DNA of 39,669 nt from Rhizobiales bacterium Ga0077530 (lineage in GTDB: Bacteria > Pseudomonadota > Alphaproteobacteria > Rhizobiales > Hyphomicrobiaceae). A program made the translations under genes and the position numbers. The DNA is taken from the NCBI GenBank assembly GCA_001464855.1, contig LNEA01000021.1, positions 1-39,669 of the forward strand, in the 5' to 3' direction. The notes below the pieces were generated by a model. That model was not told the DNA's origin and did not search any database. It saw only the letters and a list, made by a program, of their open reading frames with translations. Position 1 is the first letter of the stretch, and the number at the start of each line of letters is the position of its first letter. Below, piece after piece: positions 31,950 to 39,669 of the stretch.

Positions 31950-32828
31950 ATGCACGAGACTCCTTCAAGTCGGTGGTCCGAAAGGACCGCCGGCGACGAC
32001 GCTGGCTGCCTATCGCGGTTTCCGGCTCCCGTCATCGCACTGCATTGCTCGGGCGCCGATGGCGGCCAATGGCGCAAGCTGCCGGGCGTGCTCGGTCCGC
32101 GCTACGAGGTTTTTACTCCGAGCTTCATCGGGTGTGCCGACATCGGCCCGTGGACCGGCGAACGCGCCTTCACGCTGGCAGACGAAGCGCGGGCCGTAAT
32201 TGGCCTCGTCGACGCCCTTGCGGCGCCGGTGCATCTCGTCGGGCATTCCTACGGCGGCGCCGTGGCGCTGAAGGTCGCGAGCGCGCGCCCGTCAGCGATC
32301 GCCAGCGTCACGCTGTATGAGCCATCGGCGTTTCACCTGCTGCGGCAGGTCGGGAACCGCGGACGAAGTGCCCACGCCGAAATTGAAGCGATCGCGTCGG
32401 CGATCGGCGCAGGGCTCGTATCGGGCGCCTATCAGTCGGCCGCTGCTCAGTTCGTCGACTACTGGAACGGCGCCGGTGCATGGGCCGCCCTTCGGCCCGC
32501 CGTCCGCGACGCGCTGATCCGATGGCTACCGAAAGCACCGCTCGACTTCAGGGCGTTGATCGAGGATACGACGACGATCGGGAGCTATGGCCGGATCTCG
32601 TGCCCGGCACACATCCTCAGGGGCGAATACGCCCGAGGCCCGAGCCGCCTCATCGCCGAGATTCTGGCTCGCACACTACCACGGACGACATTGGACGTGC
32701 TGCCGGGCGCCGGCCACATGGGGCCGGTGACGCATCAATCTGAAGTTTACGCGTGCATCGCCGGCTACATTCGTGCCGCCACGCATTCAGAACGGCCGGC
32801 CGATCACGTCAGATCGAAGGCCGCCTGA
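31950..32828 (+). CDS. Alpha/beta-hydrolase family protein
   Basis: 292 residues from ATG 31950, with GAGGG upstream; a longer in-frame start overlaps the DUF1127 gene. The nucleophile elbow is VGHSYGG (Ser100), the oxyanion region is HCSGADGGQW (about 32-41), and the catalytic His is in PGAGHMGP near residue 259. A cap region lies between. No signal peptide is seen. The fold is shared by esterases, haloperoxidases and C-C hydrolases; the substrate is unknown. It is only 10 bases from the DUF1127 stop. Confidence 0.88.
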   Translation: MHETPSSRWSERTAGDDAGCLSRFPAPVIALHCSGADGGQWRKLPGVLGPRYEVFTPSFIGCADIGPWTGERAFTLADEARAVIGLVDALAAPVHLVGHSYGGAVALKVASARPSAIASVTLYEPSAFHLLRQVGNRGRSAHAEIEAIASAIGAGLVSGAYQSAAAQFVDYWNGAGAWAALRPAVRDALIRWLPKAPLDFRALIEDTTTIGSYGRISCPAHILRGEYARGPSRLIAEILARTLPRTTLDVLPGAGHMGPVTHQSEVYACIAGYIRAATHSERPADHVRSKAA

Positions 32829-32899
32829 AACCGCTCGCCGTGCGTCCTCGCCACCGACCAGGGCAGTCAGATCCTGGAGCGGCGAGGCGCGCGGCACCG

Positions 32900-33331
32900 T
32901 CAGCCTGTAGCGATGTAATCGCGCATCGCCATCGCTTCCATTTCGACTTCGGCAATGTGGTGCTTCACCACGTCGCCGATCGAGATGATGCCAGCAAGCG
33001 CGCCATCGGACACAACCGGCAGATGCCGGCAACGCCGCGCCGTCATACGGCTCATCAGTTGATCAATGGTGTCGCCAGCCGTGCAGGTAAGCACGTCGCG
33101 CGTCATGACTTCAGACACCGGCCAATCGAGCGCCGCCACGCCTTCTTTCGCCAGCGTGTGCACAATATCGCGCTCGGATACGATCCCGGCGATGTCCCCG
33201 GACTTATCCGTGACAACCACGGCACCAATGCGCTTTGAAGACAGGCGACGCGCCGCGGTCATCAACGTAGCGTCGATGCGCACGGTCTCGACTGCCTGCC
33301 CCTTAACCTTCAAAATGGAAGCAACATGCAT
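32900..33331 (-). CDS. Two-CBS-domain protein
   Basis: 143 residues beginning MHVASILKVKGQAVETVRID. It has one CBS pair: GAVVVTDKSGDIAGIVSERD followed by IVHTLAKEG, and HLPVVSDGALAGIISIGDVV followed by KHHIAEVE. This short type is widespread in rhizobia and is thought to sense adenylates. GGGAGGA precedes the ATG. It lies convergent to the hydrolase gene. No FixK-type box is visible upstream, unlike the CBS genes at 21-22 kb. Confidence 0.93.
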   Translation of the reverse strand: MHVASILKVKGQAVETVRIDATLMTAARRLSSKRIGAVVVTDKSGDIAGIVSERDIVHTLAKEGVAALDWPVSEVMTRDVLTCTAGDTIDQLMSRMTARRCRHLPVVSDGALAGIISIGDVVKHHIAEVEMEAMAMRDYIATG

Positions 33332-33688
33332 GGGCGTCCTCCCGTTGCACCGGTTGAGGATGACCCATCGCGCGGGTTACAGGGCACCCGCCCCTATTTG
33401 CCCTGTCGCACCACGAAGCGATCACCGAGTGGCCGATGGCATCGTTCGTCGTTGCAAAAATCGTCGCGCAGCGCTGTCAACGCGCCGCGCCGATACGTAT
33501 AAATTGGACTACAGGCTGGTGTGTTGCAAGGGGGGAGCACCGCACTCACAGCACGGAATGCTGCGGCGCACAATGGACGCAGGCGCGCCAGCCCCGGGGG
33601 CATTGATCGCGTCGTCCGCCGCGCCTAAAGGTACCGCAACGGATTGGTGCACGCCGGTGCACACGGTCGATGTAGTTGGAGAACGGGC
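33332..33688. other. Intergenic region between divergent CBS and aldehyde dehydrogenase genes
   Basis: No recognisable gene. It must hold promoters for both divergent genes. A plausible sigma70-like -10 (TATAAA near 33498-33503) is present, without a clear -35. I saw no FixK-type box. Confidence 0.4.
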
Positions 33689-35122
33689 ATGAGCAACGAC
33701 AAAGGCATGAAGTATTTCATCGGTGGATCGTGGGTCGCGCCCTCGGCCAAGAAGGCGATCGACGTCATCAATCCCGCGACCGAGCAGCCCTTCGCCAAGG
33801 TCGCGCTCGGAACCAAAGCGGATGTTGACCGCGCCGTCGCCGCCGCGCGCGCGGCCTTCCCGAGCTTCGCAGCATCGTCGCGCGAGGACCGCCTGGCACT
33901 GCTGGAAAAGATCGCCGCCATCTACAAGCGTCGCTTCGGCGAAATGGGCGAGACGATCAGCCGCGAGATGGGCGCGCCGCTGTCTTTCGCGACACGGTTT
34001 CAGGCCGGTGCCGGCATGGGCCACTTCCGCACCATGCACGGCATCCTCAAAACGTATCCTTTCGAGGAACGGCACGGCGCCACCGAGATCCTGCGCGAGC
34101 CGATCGGCGTCATCGGGATGATCACGCCGTGGAATTGGCCGGCCAACCAGATCTCCTGCAAGATCGCAGCGGCCCTCGCCGCCGGCTGCACGATGGTGCT
34201 GAAGCCGTCCGAAGTCGCGCCGTTCTCGGCGATTCTGATCGCGGAAATGCTGGAAGAGGCGGGTGTGCCCGCTGGCGTTTTCAATCTCGTCCATGGTGAC
34301 AAGGTGGTTGGTCAGGCGATGGCCGAGCATCCCGGCATCGACTGCATGTCTTTCACCGGCTCGACCGGCGCCGGGATCGACGTCGCGGTTCGCGCGGCGC
34401 CGACGGTCAAGCGTGTCGGGCAGGAGCTTGGTGGCAAGTCAGCGAATATCCTTCTCGACGACGTCGATTGGACGAAAGTCGTCACAGAGGGCGTGAAGCT
34501 GTGCTTCCGCAATTCCGGTCAGTCGTGCAATGCGCCGACGCGGATGCTGGTGCCGTCCAAGCGCATGGCAGAAGTCGCGGCGATCGCGAAAGCGGCGGCG
34601 GAATCGGTGAAAGTCGGCGATCCGTCAGCGGCCGACAGTGAGATGGGACCGGTTGTCTCGGACCTGCAGTGGCGCAAGATCCAGGATTTGATCCAGTCCG
34701 GCATCTCGGATGGTGCGACGCTTGTCACCGGCGGCCCCGGCAAGCCCGAAGGCCTCAACCAGGGGTACTACGTCAGGCCCACGGTATTCGCCGATGTGAA
34801 GCCTGAAATGCGGATCGCGCGCGAGGAAATATTTGGGCCGGTGCTGTCGATCTTGGGCTACGCCGACGAGGCCGACGCCGTGCGCATTGCCAACGATCAC
34901 CAATTCGGGCTCGCCGGCTACGTCAACAGCAGCGACGTCGAGCGGGCAAAGCACGTCGCGCGGCAGATCCGCGCCGGCATGGTGACCGTCAACATGGCCA
35001 ACGCCGACCCGTCGGCGCCGTTCGGTGGCTATCGCCAGTCCGGCAACGGCCGCGAGTGGGGCCAGCATGGCATCGAGGAATATCTCGAGATCAAAGCCGT
35101 CATGGGCTGGAACGCCGCCTGA
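33689..35122 (+). CDS. Aldehyde dehydrogenase family protein
   Basis: 477-residue NAD(P)-dependent dehydrogenase. Visible motifs are PWNWP with catalytic Asn149, KPSEVAP (Lys172), the coenzyme-binding FTGSTGAG, general base Glu246 in QELGGKSANI and nucleophile Cys280 in NSGQSCNAPTR. The end is EIFGPVLSI, GREWGQHGIEEYLEIKAV. Length and motif spacing are those of the main ALDH superfamily and every catalytic residue is present. The substrate aldehyde is unknown. The ATG at 33689 follows GGAGAACGGGC; the frame extends upstream to 33644 without homology. It stands alone before rnpB. Confidence 0.95.
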   Translation: MSNDKGMKYFIGGSWVAPSAKKAIDVINPATEQPFAKVALGTKADVDRAVAAARAAFPSFAASSREDRLALLEKIAAIYKRRFGEMGETISREMGAPLSFATRFQAGAGMGHFRTMHGILKTYPFEERHGATEILREPIGVIGMITPWNWPANQISCKIAAALAAGCTMVLKPSEVAPFSAILIAEMLEEAGVPAGVFNLVHGDKVVGQAMAEHPGIDCMSFTGSTGAGIDVAVRAAPTVKRVGQELGGKSANILLDDVDWTKVVTEGVKLCFRNSGQSCNAPTRMLVPSKRMAEVAAIAKAAAESVKVGDPSAADSEMGPVVSDLQWRKIQDLIQSGISDGATLVTGGPGKPEGLNQGYYVRPTVFADVKPEMRIAREEIFGPVLSILGYADEADAVRIANDHQFGLAGYVNSSDVERAKHVARQIRAGMVTVNMANADPSAPFGGYRQSGNGREWGQHGIEEYLEIKAVMGWNAA

Positions 35123-35188
35123 GGGCTGCTAACCGGCTCAAGCGGAAGACCTTGACGCGCGGCAGCGGGCACCCCCTATGTGCGCCCT

Positions 35189-35594
<406 letters not shown>

Positions 35595-35600
35595 ATTTTC

Positions 35601-35626
35601 ACTCCGCGCACTCACGTGCGTGGAGT
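35601..35626. terminator. Hairpin between rnpB and pheT
   Basis: ACTCCGCGCAC (35601-35611) pairs with GTGCGTGGAGT (35616-35626) around a 4-base loop, 11 pairs with one G-T. It lies 6 bases after rnpB and 6 bases beyond the pheT stop, so it can act in both directions. There is no T-run on either side. Confidence 0.6.
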
Positions 35627-35632
35627 GGCCAT

Positions 35633-38056
35633 TCACCCGCGCACGTCGCCGCCCGTCGCCTTTTTGACCTCGGCGATGACTTTCTTGGAAACGGCGTCAA
35701 TCTCGGCGTCGGTCAATGTTTTCTCGGTCGGCGCAAGTGTGACCTCGATGGCGAGCGACTTTTTGCCGGCGCCGATCGCATCACCCTCGAACAGATCGAA
35801 GACGCGGATGTTCGAGATCAGCGCCTTGTCCGCGGCAGCCGCGGCTTTCATGACGTCGCCCGCTGCCACATCGCGATCGAGGATAAACGCGAAGTCGCGC
35901 GTTACCGGCAGCAGGTCAGCCGCGACCAGCGGCGGACGCGCCTTCGACTTCTTGCGCTCGGCAGGGAGCCCACTCACGAACACCTCGAACGCCGACACGG
36001 GGCCAGTCACATCAAGCGCCTTCAGCGTCGCGGGGTGCAGCTCGCCGAACTGCGCGAGCACAACCTTAGGCCCGAGCCGAAGTGTGCCCGAGCGTCCCGG
36101 GTGGAACCACGCTGGCGCGTCACGCGTGATCTGCGCGCGTGAAGGATCGACGCCGAGCGCCGCAAGCAGAGCAGCTGCATCAGCCTTGATGTCGAACACG
36201 TCGGCAGGCTTCGCCGCGCCGTCCCAATGGCGGCCCGCCCCGAGTAGCTGCGCCGCGCCCATACGCACGCCCGATGCCAGCAGATGCTGATCCTCGGGCT
36301 TATCGCCGCGATAGACTTGCCCGACCTCGAACAAGGCCACATCGGCAAAGCCGCGGTTGCGGTTGCGCTGCGCCGCCGTCAGCAGACCGGGCAAAAGGCT
36401 CGGCCGCATGGAACTCATCTCGGTCGAGATCGGATTGGCGAGTTCCAGCGCGTCGGAGCCGCCGCCGAACTGCTCGGCCCACGCGCGCGGCGTGAATGAC
36501 CACGTGATCGCTTCGACGAAACCGCGCGTCGCCAGCACGCGGCGAGACCGACGCGCGCGACGCTGCACTTCCGTCAGCACCGAATGCGTCACGCCGTGCT
36601 GGCGCGGCATCGCCACCGGCGGGACGTTGTCGAGCCCCGCGATCCGCACGATCTCCTCGACGATATCCGCTGAGCCATGCACATCTGGGCGCCACGTCGG
36701 CACCGCCACCTGCACCGTGTCGCCCTTGCCTTCAACTGTGAAGCCGAGATCGTCCAGCGTTTTCCTCGCCGCCGCGTCCTTGATATCGAGCCCGGCAAGC
36801 TTCTTCACCCGCGAGAACGCGAACGAAATAACCGTCTTCTTGACCGGCGCCTCACCCGCAACCTTCGCCCGCGACGGCGCGCCGCCGGCAACGTCGAGCA
36901 TCAGGCGCGTGCCGAGATCGAGCCCGCCCATGATGAAGCCGGGATCGACGCCGCGCTCGAAGCGATAGCGTGCATCGGTTTGCAGTCCGGCCTTGCGCCC
37001 CGTCGCCGCGGTCAGCAATGGATCGAAGTAGGCGCACTCGATGAGCACATTGGTTGTGTCATGCGTCGAGCCCGAGGGCTCACCACCCATGATGCCGCCA
37101 AAACCGAGCACGCTTTTGTCGTCGGCGATGACGCACATGCCATCCTCGACCGCGTGCTCCTTGCCATCGAGGCCGAGGAACCGCTCACCGTTGCGGCCAT
37201 TGCGCGCGCGGATGGCGCCGACCAGTTTGTCGGCGTCGTAAACGTGGAGCGGACGGCCAGCGTCCATGCTGACGTAGTTCGTCACGTCGACAACGGCGTT
37301 GATCGGCCGGAGCCCGATGGCCTTGAGCCGCGCCTGCATCCATGCTGGTGACACGCCGTTCTTGATGCCGCGTAGGTAGCGCCCCGCGAACACGGGGCAC
37401 GCATGCTTCAGCTCAGGTGGAAATTCGAGACGTATGTCGACCGGGCAATCGAACGTGCCCTCGACGCCCGGCGTCTCGCGCTCCGGCTTGAGGGTGCCGA
37501 GTCCGCAGGCGGCGATGTCGCGTGCGATGCCGCGCACCCCCGTACAATCCGGCCGGTTGGGCGTCAGCTTGACCTCGACGACCGGATCACCGAGTACCAT
37601 GACATCGATATAGCGCTTGCCGACCGAACCGGCGTAGGCGTCGCCGAGATCGATGATCCCCTCGTGATCCTCGGATAGCTGCAGCTCGCGCTCCGACACC
37701 AGCATGCCGTTCGAGACCACGCCGCGCACGGGGCGCTTGTCGAGCGTGATGCCGGTGCCTGGAATGTAACTACCGAGCGGCGCGAATACGCCGATCATGC
37801 CGGCGCGGGCGTTCGGCGCGCCGCACACGACCTCGACCACGCCGCTGCCCGTGTCGACCTGGCAGACGCGCAGCTTGTCGGCGTTGGGGTGCTGCTTGGC
37901 GTCGACCACGCGGGCGACAACGAACGGGCTCAGCGCCTTGGCGGGGTCCTCGACGCTCTCGACTTCGAGGCCGATGATCGACAGGCGATCGACGATCTGA
38001 TCGAGCGTCGCCGTCGTGTCGAGATGGTCGCGCAGCCAGTCGAAGGTGAATTTCAT
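35633..38056 (-). CDS. pheT: Phenylalanine-tRNA ligase beta subunit
   Basis: 807 residues, the normal length. The N-terminus MKFTFDWLRDHLDTTATLDQ leads into an EMAP-type tRNA-binding domain (residues about 40-150). B3/4 and B5 domains follow, then the synthetase core and the C-terminal anticodon-binding FDX-ACB domain (from about 710, LPVTRDFAFILDRDVAAGDV and ending VKKATGG). It forms the alpha2-beta2 enzyme with PheS. The ATG at 38056 is chosen by homology; an upstream extension to 38107 has no family support. pheS is not next to it: infC lies directly upstream, 164 bases away. This is unusual. Confidence 0.97.
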   Translation of the reverse strand: MKFTFDWLRDHLDTTATLDQIVDRLSIIGLEVESVEDPAKALSPFVVARVVDAKQHPNADKLRVCQVDTGSGVVEVVCGAPNARAGMIGVFAPLGSYIPGTGITLDKRPVRGVVSNGMLVSERELQLSEDHEGIIDLGDAYAGSVGKRYIDVMVLGDPVVEVKLTPNRPDCTGVRGIARDIAACGLGTLKPERETPGVEGTFDCPVDIRLEFPPELKHACPVFAGRYLRGIKNGVSPAWMQARLKAIGLRPINAVVDVTNYVSMDAGRPLHVYDADKLVGAIRARNGRNGERFLGLDGKEHAVEDGMCVIADDKSVLGFGGIMGGEPSGSTHDTTNVLIECAYFDPLLTAATGRKAGLQTDARYRFERGVDPGFIMGGLDLGTRLMLDVAGGAPSRAKVAGEAPVKKTVISFAFSRVKKLAGLDIKDAAARKTLDDLGFTVEGKGDTVQVAVPTWRPDVHGSADIVEEIVRIAGLDNVPPVAMPRQHGVTHSVLTEVQRRARRSRRVLATRGFVEAITWSFTPRAWAEQFGGGSDALELANPISTEMSSMRPSLLPGLLTAAQRNRNRGFADVALFEVGQVYRGDKPEDQHLLASGVRMGAAQLLGAGRHWDGAAKPADVFDIKADAAALLAALGVDPSRAQITRDAPAWFHPGRSGTLRLGPKVVLAQFGELHPATLKALDVTGPVSAFEVFVSGLPAERKKSKARPPLVAADLLPVTRDFAFILDRDVAAGDVMKAAAAADKALISNIRVFDLFEGDAIGAGKKSLAIEVTLAPTEKTLTDAEIDAVSKKVIAEVKKATGGDVRG

Positions 38057-38189
38057 GAACGGATCTCGCAATGAGGCGCTAGCGCCAAGGCCTGCCGGCG
38101 GCGCCACTCATGGAACGATTTCAGGGGGAATTCAACCGCGCCAGCAGGCTGCGGCACCACTGCGGCGCCGCCCAGCCTGCCATCTGGCT

Positions 38190-38214
38190 GCCGCCGGGCA
38201 CGGATGCCGGCGGC
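38190..38214 (-). terminator. Hairpin after infC
   Basis: GCCGCCGG (38190-38197) and CCGGCGGC (38207-38214) form an 8-bp GC stem with a 9-base loop, 6 bases beyond the infC stop. No T-run follows on the minus strand. It separates infC from pheT. Confidence 0.5.
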
Positions 38215-38220
38215 GCAAGG

Positions 38221-38760
38221 CTATTTTGGCGCCAGCACCATGACCATCTGGCGGCCCTCGAGGCGCGGCTCCGATTCGACCTTGGAAATCTCAAGGACGT
38301 CGGCTTTGACGCGCTGAAGCACGGCCATGCCCAGTTGCTGGTGGGCCATCTCGCGACCACGGAAGCGCAGGGTCACCTTGACCTTGTCGCCCTCCTCGAA
38401 AAAGCGCCTGATCGAACGCATTTTCACGTCGTAGTCGTGATCGTCGATGCTCGGACGCATCTTGATCTCTTTAATTTCGACGATCTTCTGCTTCTTCCGC
38501 GCCTCGGCCTGCTTCTTTTGCTCCTGGAATTTGAATTTTCCATAATCCAGGATCTTGGCGACCGGCGGGTCAGCGTCGGGCGACACCTCGACAAGGTCGA
38601 GCCCGGCCTCAATAGCTTGACGCAGGGCCTCGAGCGTTTCCACCACCCCGACGTTATCACCGTCCGCATTAATCAGGCGGACTTGCCGCGTGCGGATCTG
38701 ATCGTTCATTCTGGGGCCCGACGGCTCGCGCTCCGGGCCTGCGCGCATGGGACGACGTAT
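38221..38760 (-). CDS. infC: Translation initiation factor IF-3 (ATA start)
   Basis: 179 residues. The IF-3 N-domain ([20 protein letters not shown]) and linker ([20 protein letters not shown]) lead into the C-domain ([20 protein letters not shown]). IF-3 binds the 30S subunit and proofreads start codons. I place the start at ATA 38760-38758 because TTAGGAG stands 6-7 bases before it and because alphaproteobacterial IF-3 begins with RRP-type residues as here (IRRPMRAGP). The ATGs at 38748 and 38709 lack a ribosome binding site at a useful distance. A rare start codon fits the known self-control of infC, in which IF-3 rejects its own AUU-type start. Confidence 0.92.
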   Translation of the reverse strand: MRRPMRAGPEREPSGPRMNDQIRTRQVRLINADGDNVGVVETLEALRQAIEAGLDLVEVSPDADPPVAKILDYGKFKFQEQKKQAEARKKQKIVEIKEIKMRPSIDDHDYDVKMRSIRRFFEEGDKVKVTLRFRGREMAHQQLGMAVLQRVKADVLEISKVESEPRLEGRQMVMVLAPK

Positions 38761-38973
38761 GTTGCTTCTCCTAAGAACGGCCGATGAATGCTGTATGTGG
38801 GTCTGATCGGGCAAACGGTGCCGCCCCGGCCACGGGCGACATCTGGCCGCAGAACCGGCATAGAGAAGGGCGATTTTCAGGCACCTGTCAAGCCGAAGCG
38901 CGCGCTCAATGCCGCTTACGCCGGGATTTCGAGTTGCAGCAGATCCCCTATCGTGCGCTGAGGACGCTGCGGA

Positions 38974-39467
38974 ATGAACAGAGTGCTCGTCATCGGCTGC
39001 TCCGGGGCCGGCAAATCGGTGTTCTCGCAGCGGCTCGCGGCGAGAACCGGTCTGCCACTCGTCCACCTAGACCAGGAATTCTGGCGGCCGGGCTGGATGC
39101 CTTTGGCGCCCGACGCCTGGCGCCAGCGCGTCGCTGCGCTCGCGGACGAACCCCGCTGGATCATGGACGGCCAGTACGGCGGCACCCTATCCCTCCGGCT
39201 GAAGCACGCGGATACGGTTTTCGTCTTCGACATGCCGCGCTGGCTCTGCATGACACGCGTCCTCCGCCGGACGGTTCGCCACTTCGGCCGCACGCGCAGC
39301 GATATGGCGCCAGGTTGCGTCGAGCGCTTCGATTGGGAGTTCCTGAAATACATCTCGCGACTCTGGAGGGGTTCGATGGCACGGTGATCATGCTGCGGAG
39401 ACCCGCTGAGGTGGACGCCTACCTCGCCCAACTCGAGCACATAGTCGCGTCTCTATCGGCGTCATGA
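38974..39467 (+). pseudogene. Small P-loop kinase (topology-modulation type), frameshifted
   Basis: The frame from ATG 38974 has P-loop GCSGAGKSV, then [15 protein letters not shown] and WIMDGQYGGTLSLRL, as in small adenylate kinase-like proteins annotated as DNA topology modulation protein. It reaches FDWEFLKYI and then ends at 39387 after 13 unrelated residues. The expected C-terminal part, LEGFDGTVIMLRRPAEVDAY then LAQLEHIV, is present in the next frame down to TGA at 39467. A short out-of-frame deletion near 39355-39365 would explain this. The product, if made, lacks its last 30-40 residues. Sequencing error is possible. Confidence 0.6.
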
Positions 39468-39587
39468 CAGATCGACCGCCACCGCACTTGCGTCGTCCGG
39501 ACACATGACCCACTCTGCCAGCCAACAAACGCGCGGCACCACATGCCGACAGTCCGAGGAAACCGCGCCCGCTAAGGAGCACATGCG

Positions 39588-39669
39588 ATGAAACTGATGT
39601 GGTTCCACCTGATGCCGTATACCGAGTTGCCGGATGACTTCCGCCAGAAGCATCCCTCGGTGTGGGTCG
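39588..39669 (+). CDS. Luciferase-like monooxygenase, N-terminal part (cut by window end)
   Basis: 27 codons from ATG 39588 to the end of the window without a stop. AAGGAG at 39574-39579 supports the start. MKLMWFHLMPYTELPDDFRQ resembles the beginning of rhizobial LLM-class flavin-dependent oxidoreductases. Too little is visible for a substrate or a firm call. Confidence 0.55.
   Translation, partial: MKLMWFHLMPYTELPDDFRQKHPSVWV

Noticed and set aside
38784-39467. 227-codon plus-strand frame as a gene of its own
   Set aside because: Most of it overlaps infC leader and the kinase in another frame; only its last 35 codons look like protein, as the displaced tail of the kinase.

Overview
The window comes from an alphaproteobacterium, most likely of the order Hyphomicrobiales (Rhizobiales). 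The reasons are the small DUF1127 proteins, an A-type RNase P RNA, the style of infC and pheT, an Mla-type MCE operon whose MlaD carries a PqiC-like tail, and many FixK/FNR-type sites. The genus cannot be fixed from this sequence alone.

Region 1 (1-31 kb) is an accessory block of stress and electron-transfer genes. It holds seven small monoheme c-type cytochrome genes: 1209, 10204 (frameshifted), 15660, 22745, 25504, 25883 (fused to TPR repeats) and 29710. It also holds two intact and two decayed universal stress proteins, two CBS-domain proteins, Hsp20, a DUF2267 protein, a beta-CASP RNase-like hydrolase, a ribosome-hibernation factor fused to a cold-shock domain, a DksA/TraR-type zinc finger protein, a baeRF-type protein, a Spy-like periplasmic protein and two exported proteins of unknown function. 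Transport genes are interspersed: a P1B-4 metal ATPase (1606), an ABC exporter with HlyD adaptor (3953-8313), a complete mlaE-mlaF-mlaD set (10809-13912) and a BacA/SbmA-like ABC protein with a damaged ATP site (27335). Several genes are broken: a VIT1-like fragment, two UspA remnants, a C-terminal P-type ATPase fragment with an internal inversion, and a cytochrome with a one-base deletion.

The main regulatory feature of region 1 is a recurring 14-bp dyad, TTG(A/C)-N6-(T/G)CAA, the FNR/FixK-type binding site. Ten sites match it exactly and one matches with one mismatch. All eleven lie 39-102 bases upstream of a start codon and precede the cytochrome, Hsp20, Usp, CBS, DUF2267 and hibernation-factor genes. 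Two divergent promoter regions carry one site for each direction. This suggests one oxygen- or redox-controlled regulon clustered on the chromosome. Its contents resemble the mycobacterial DosR dormancy set (Hsp20, Usp, CBS protein, translation inhibitor, cation ATPase), but with an FNR/FixK-type switch and many small cytochromes c.

Region 2 (31-39.7 kb) looks like ordinary chromosome: tRNA-Leu(UAA), two DUF1127-type small proteins, an alpha/beta hydrolase, a two-CBS protein, an aldehyde dehydrogenase, rnpB, pheT, infC, a frameshifted small kinase and the start of a luciferase-like monooxygenase. Two points stand out here. infC appears to start at AUA. It is also followed directly by pheT, without the usual rpmI-rplT-pheS between them.
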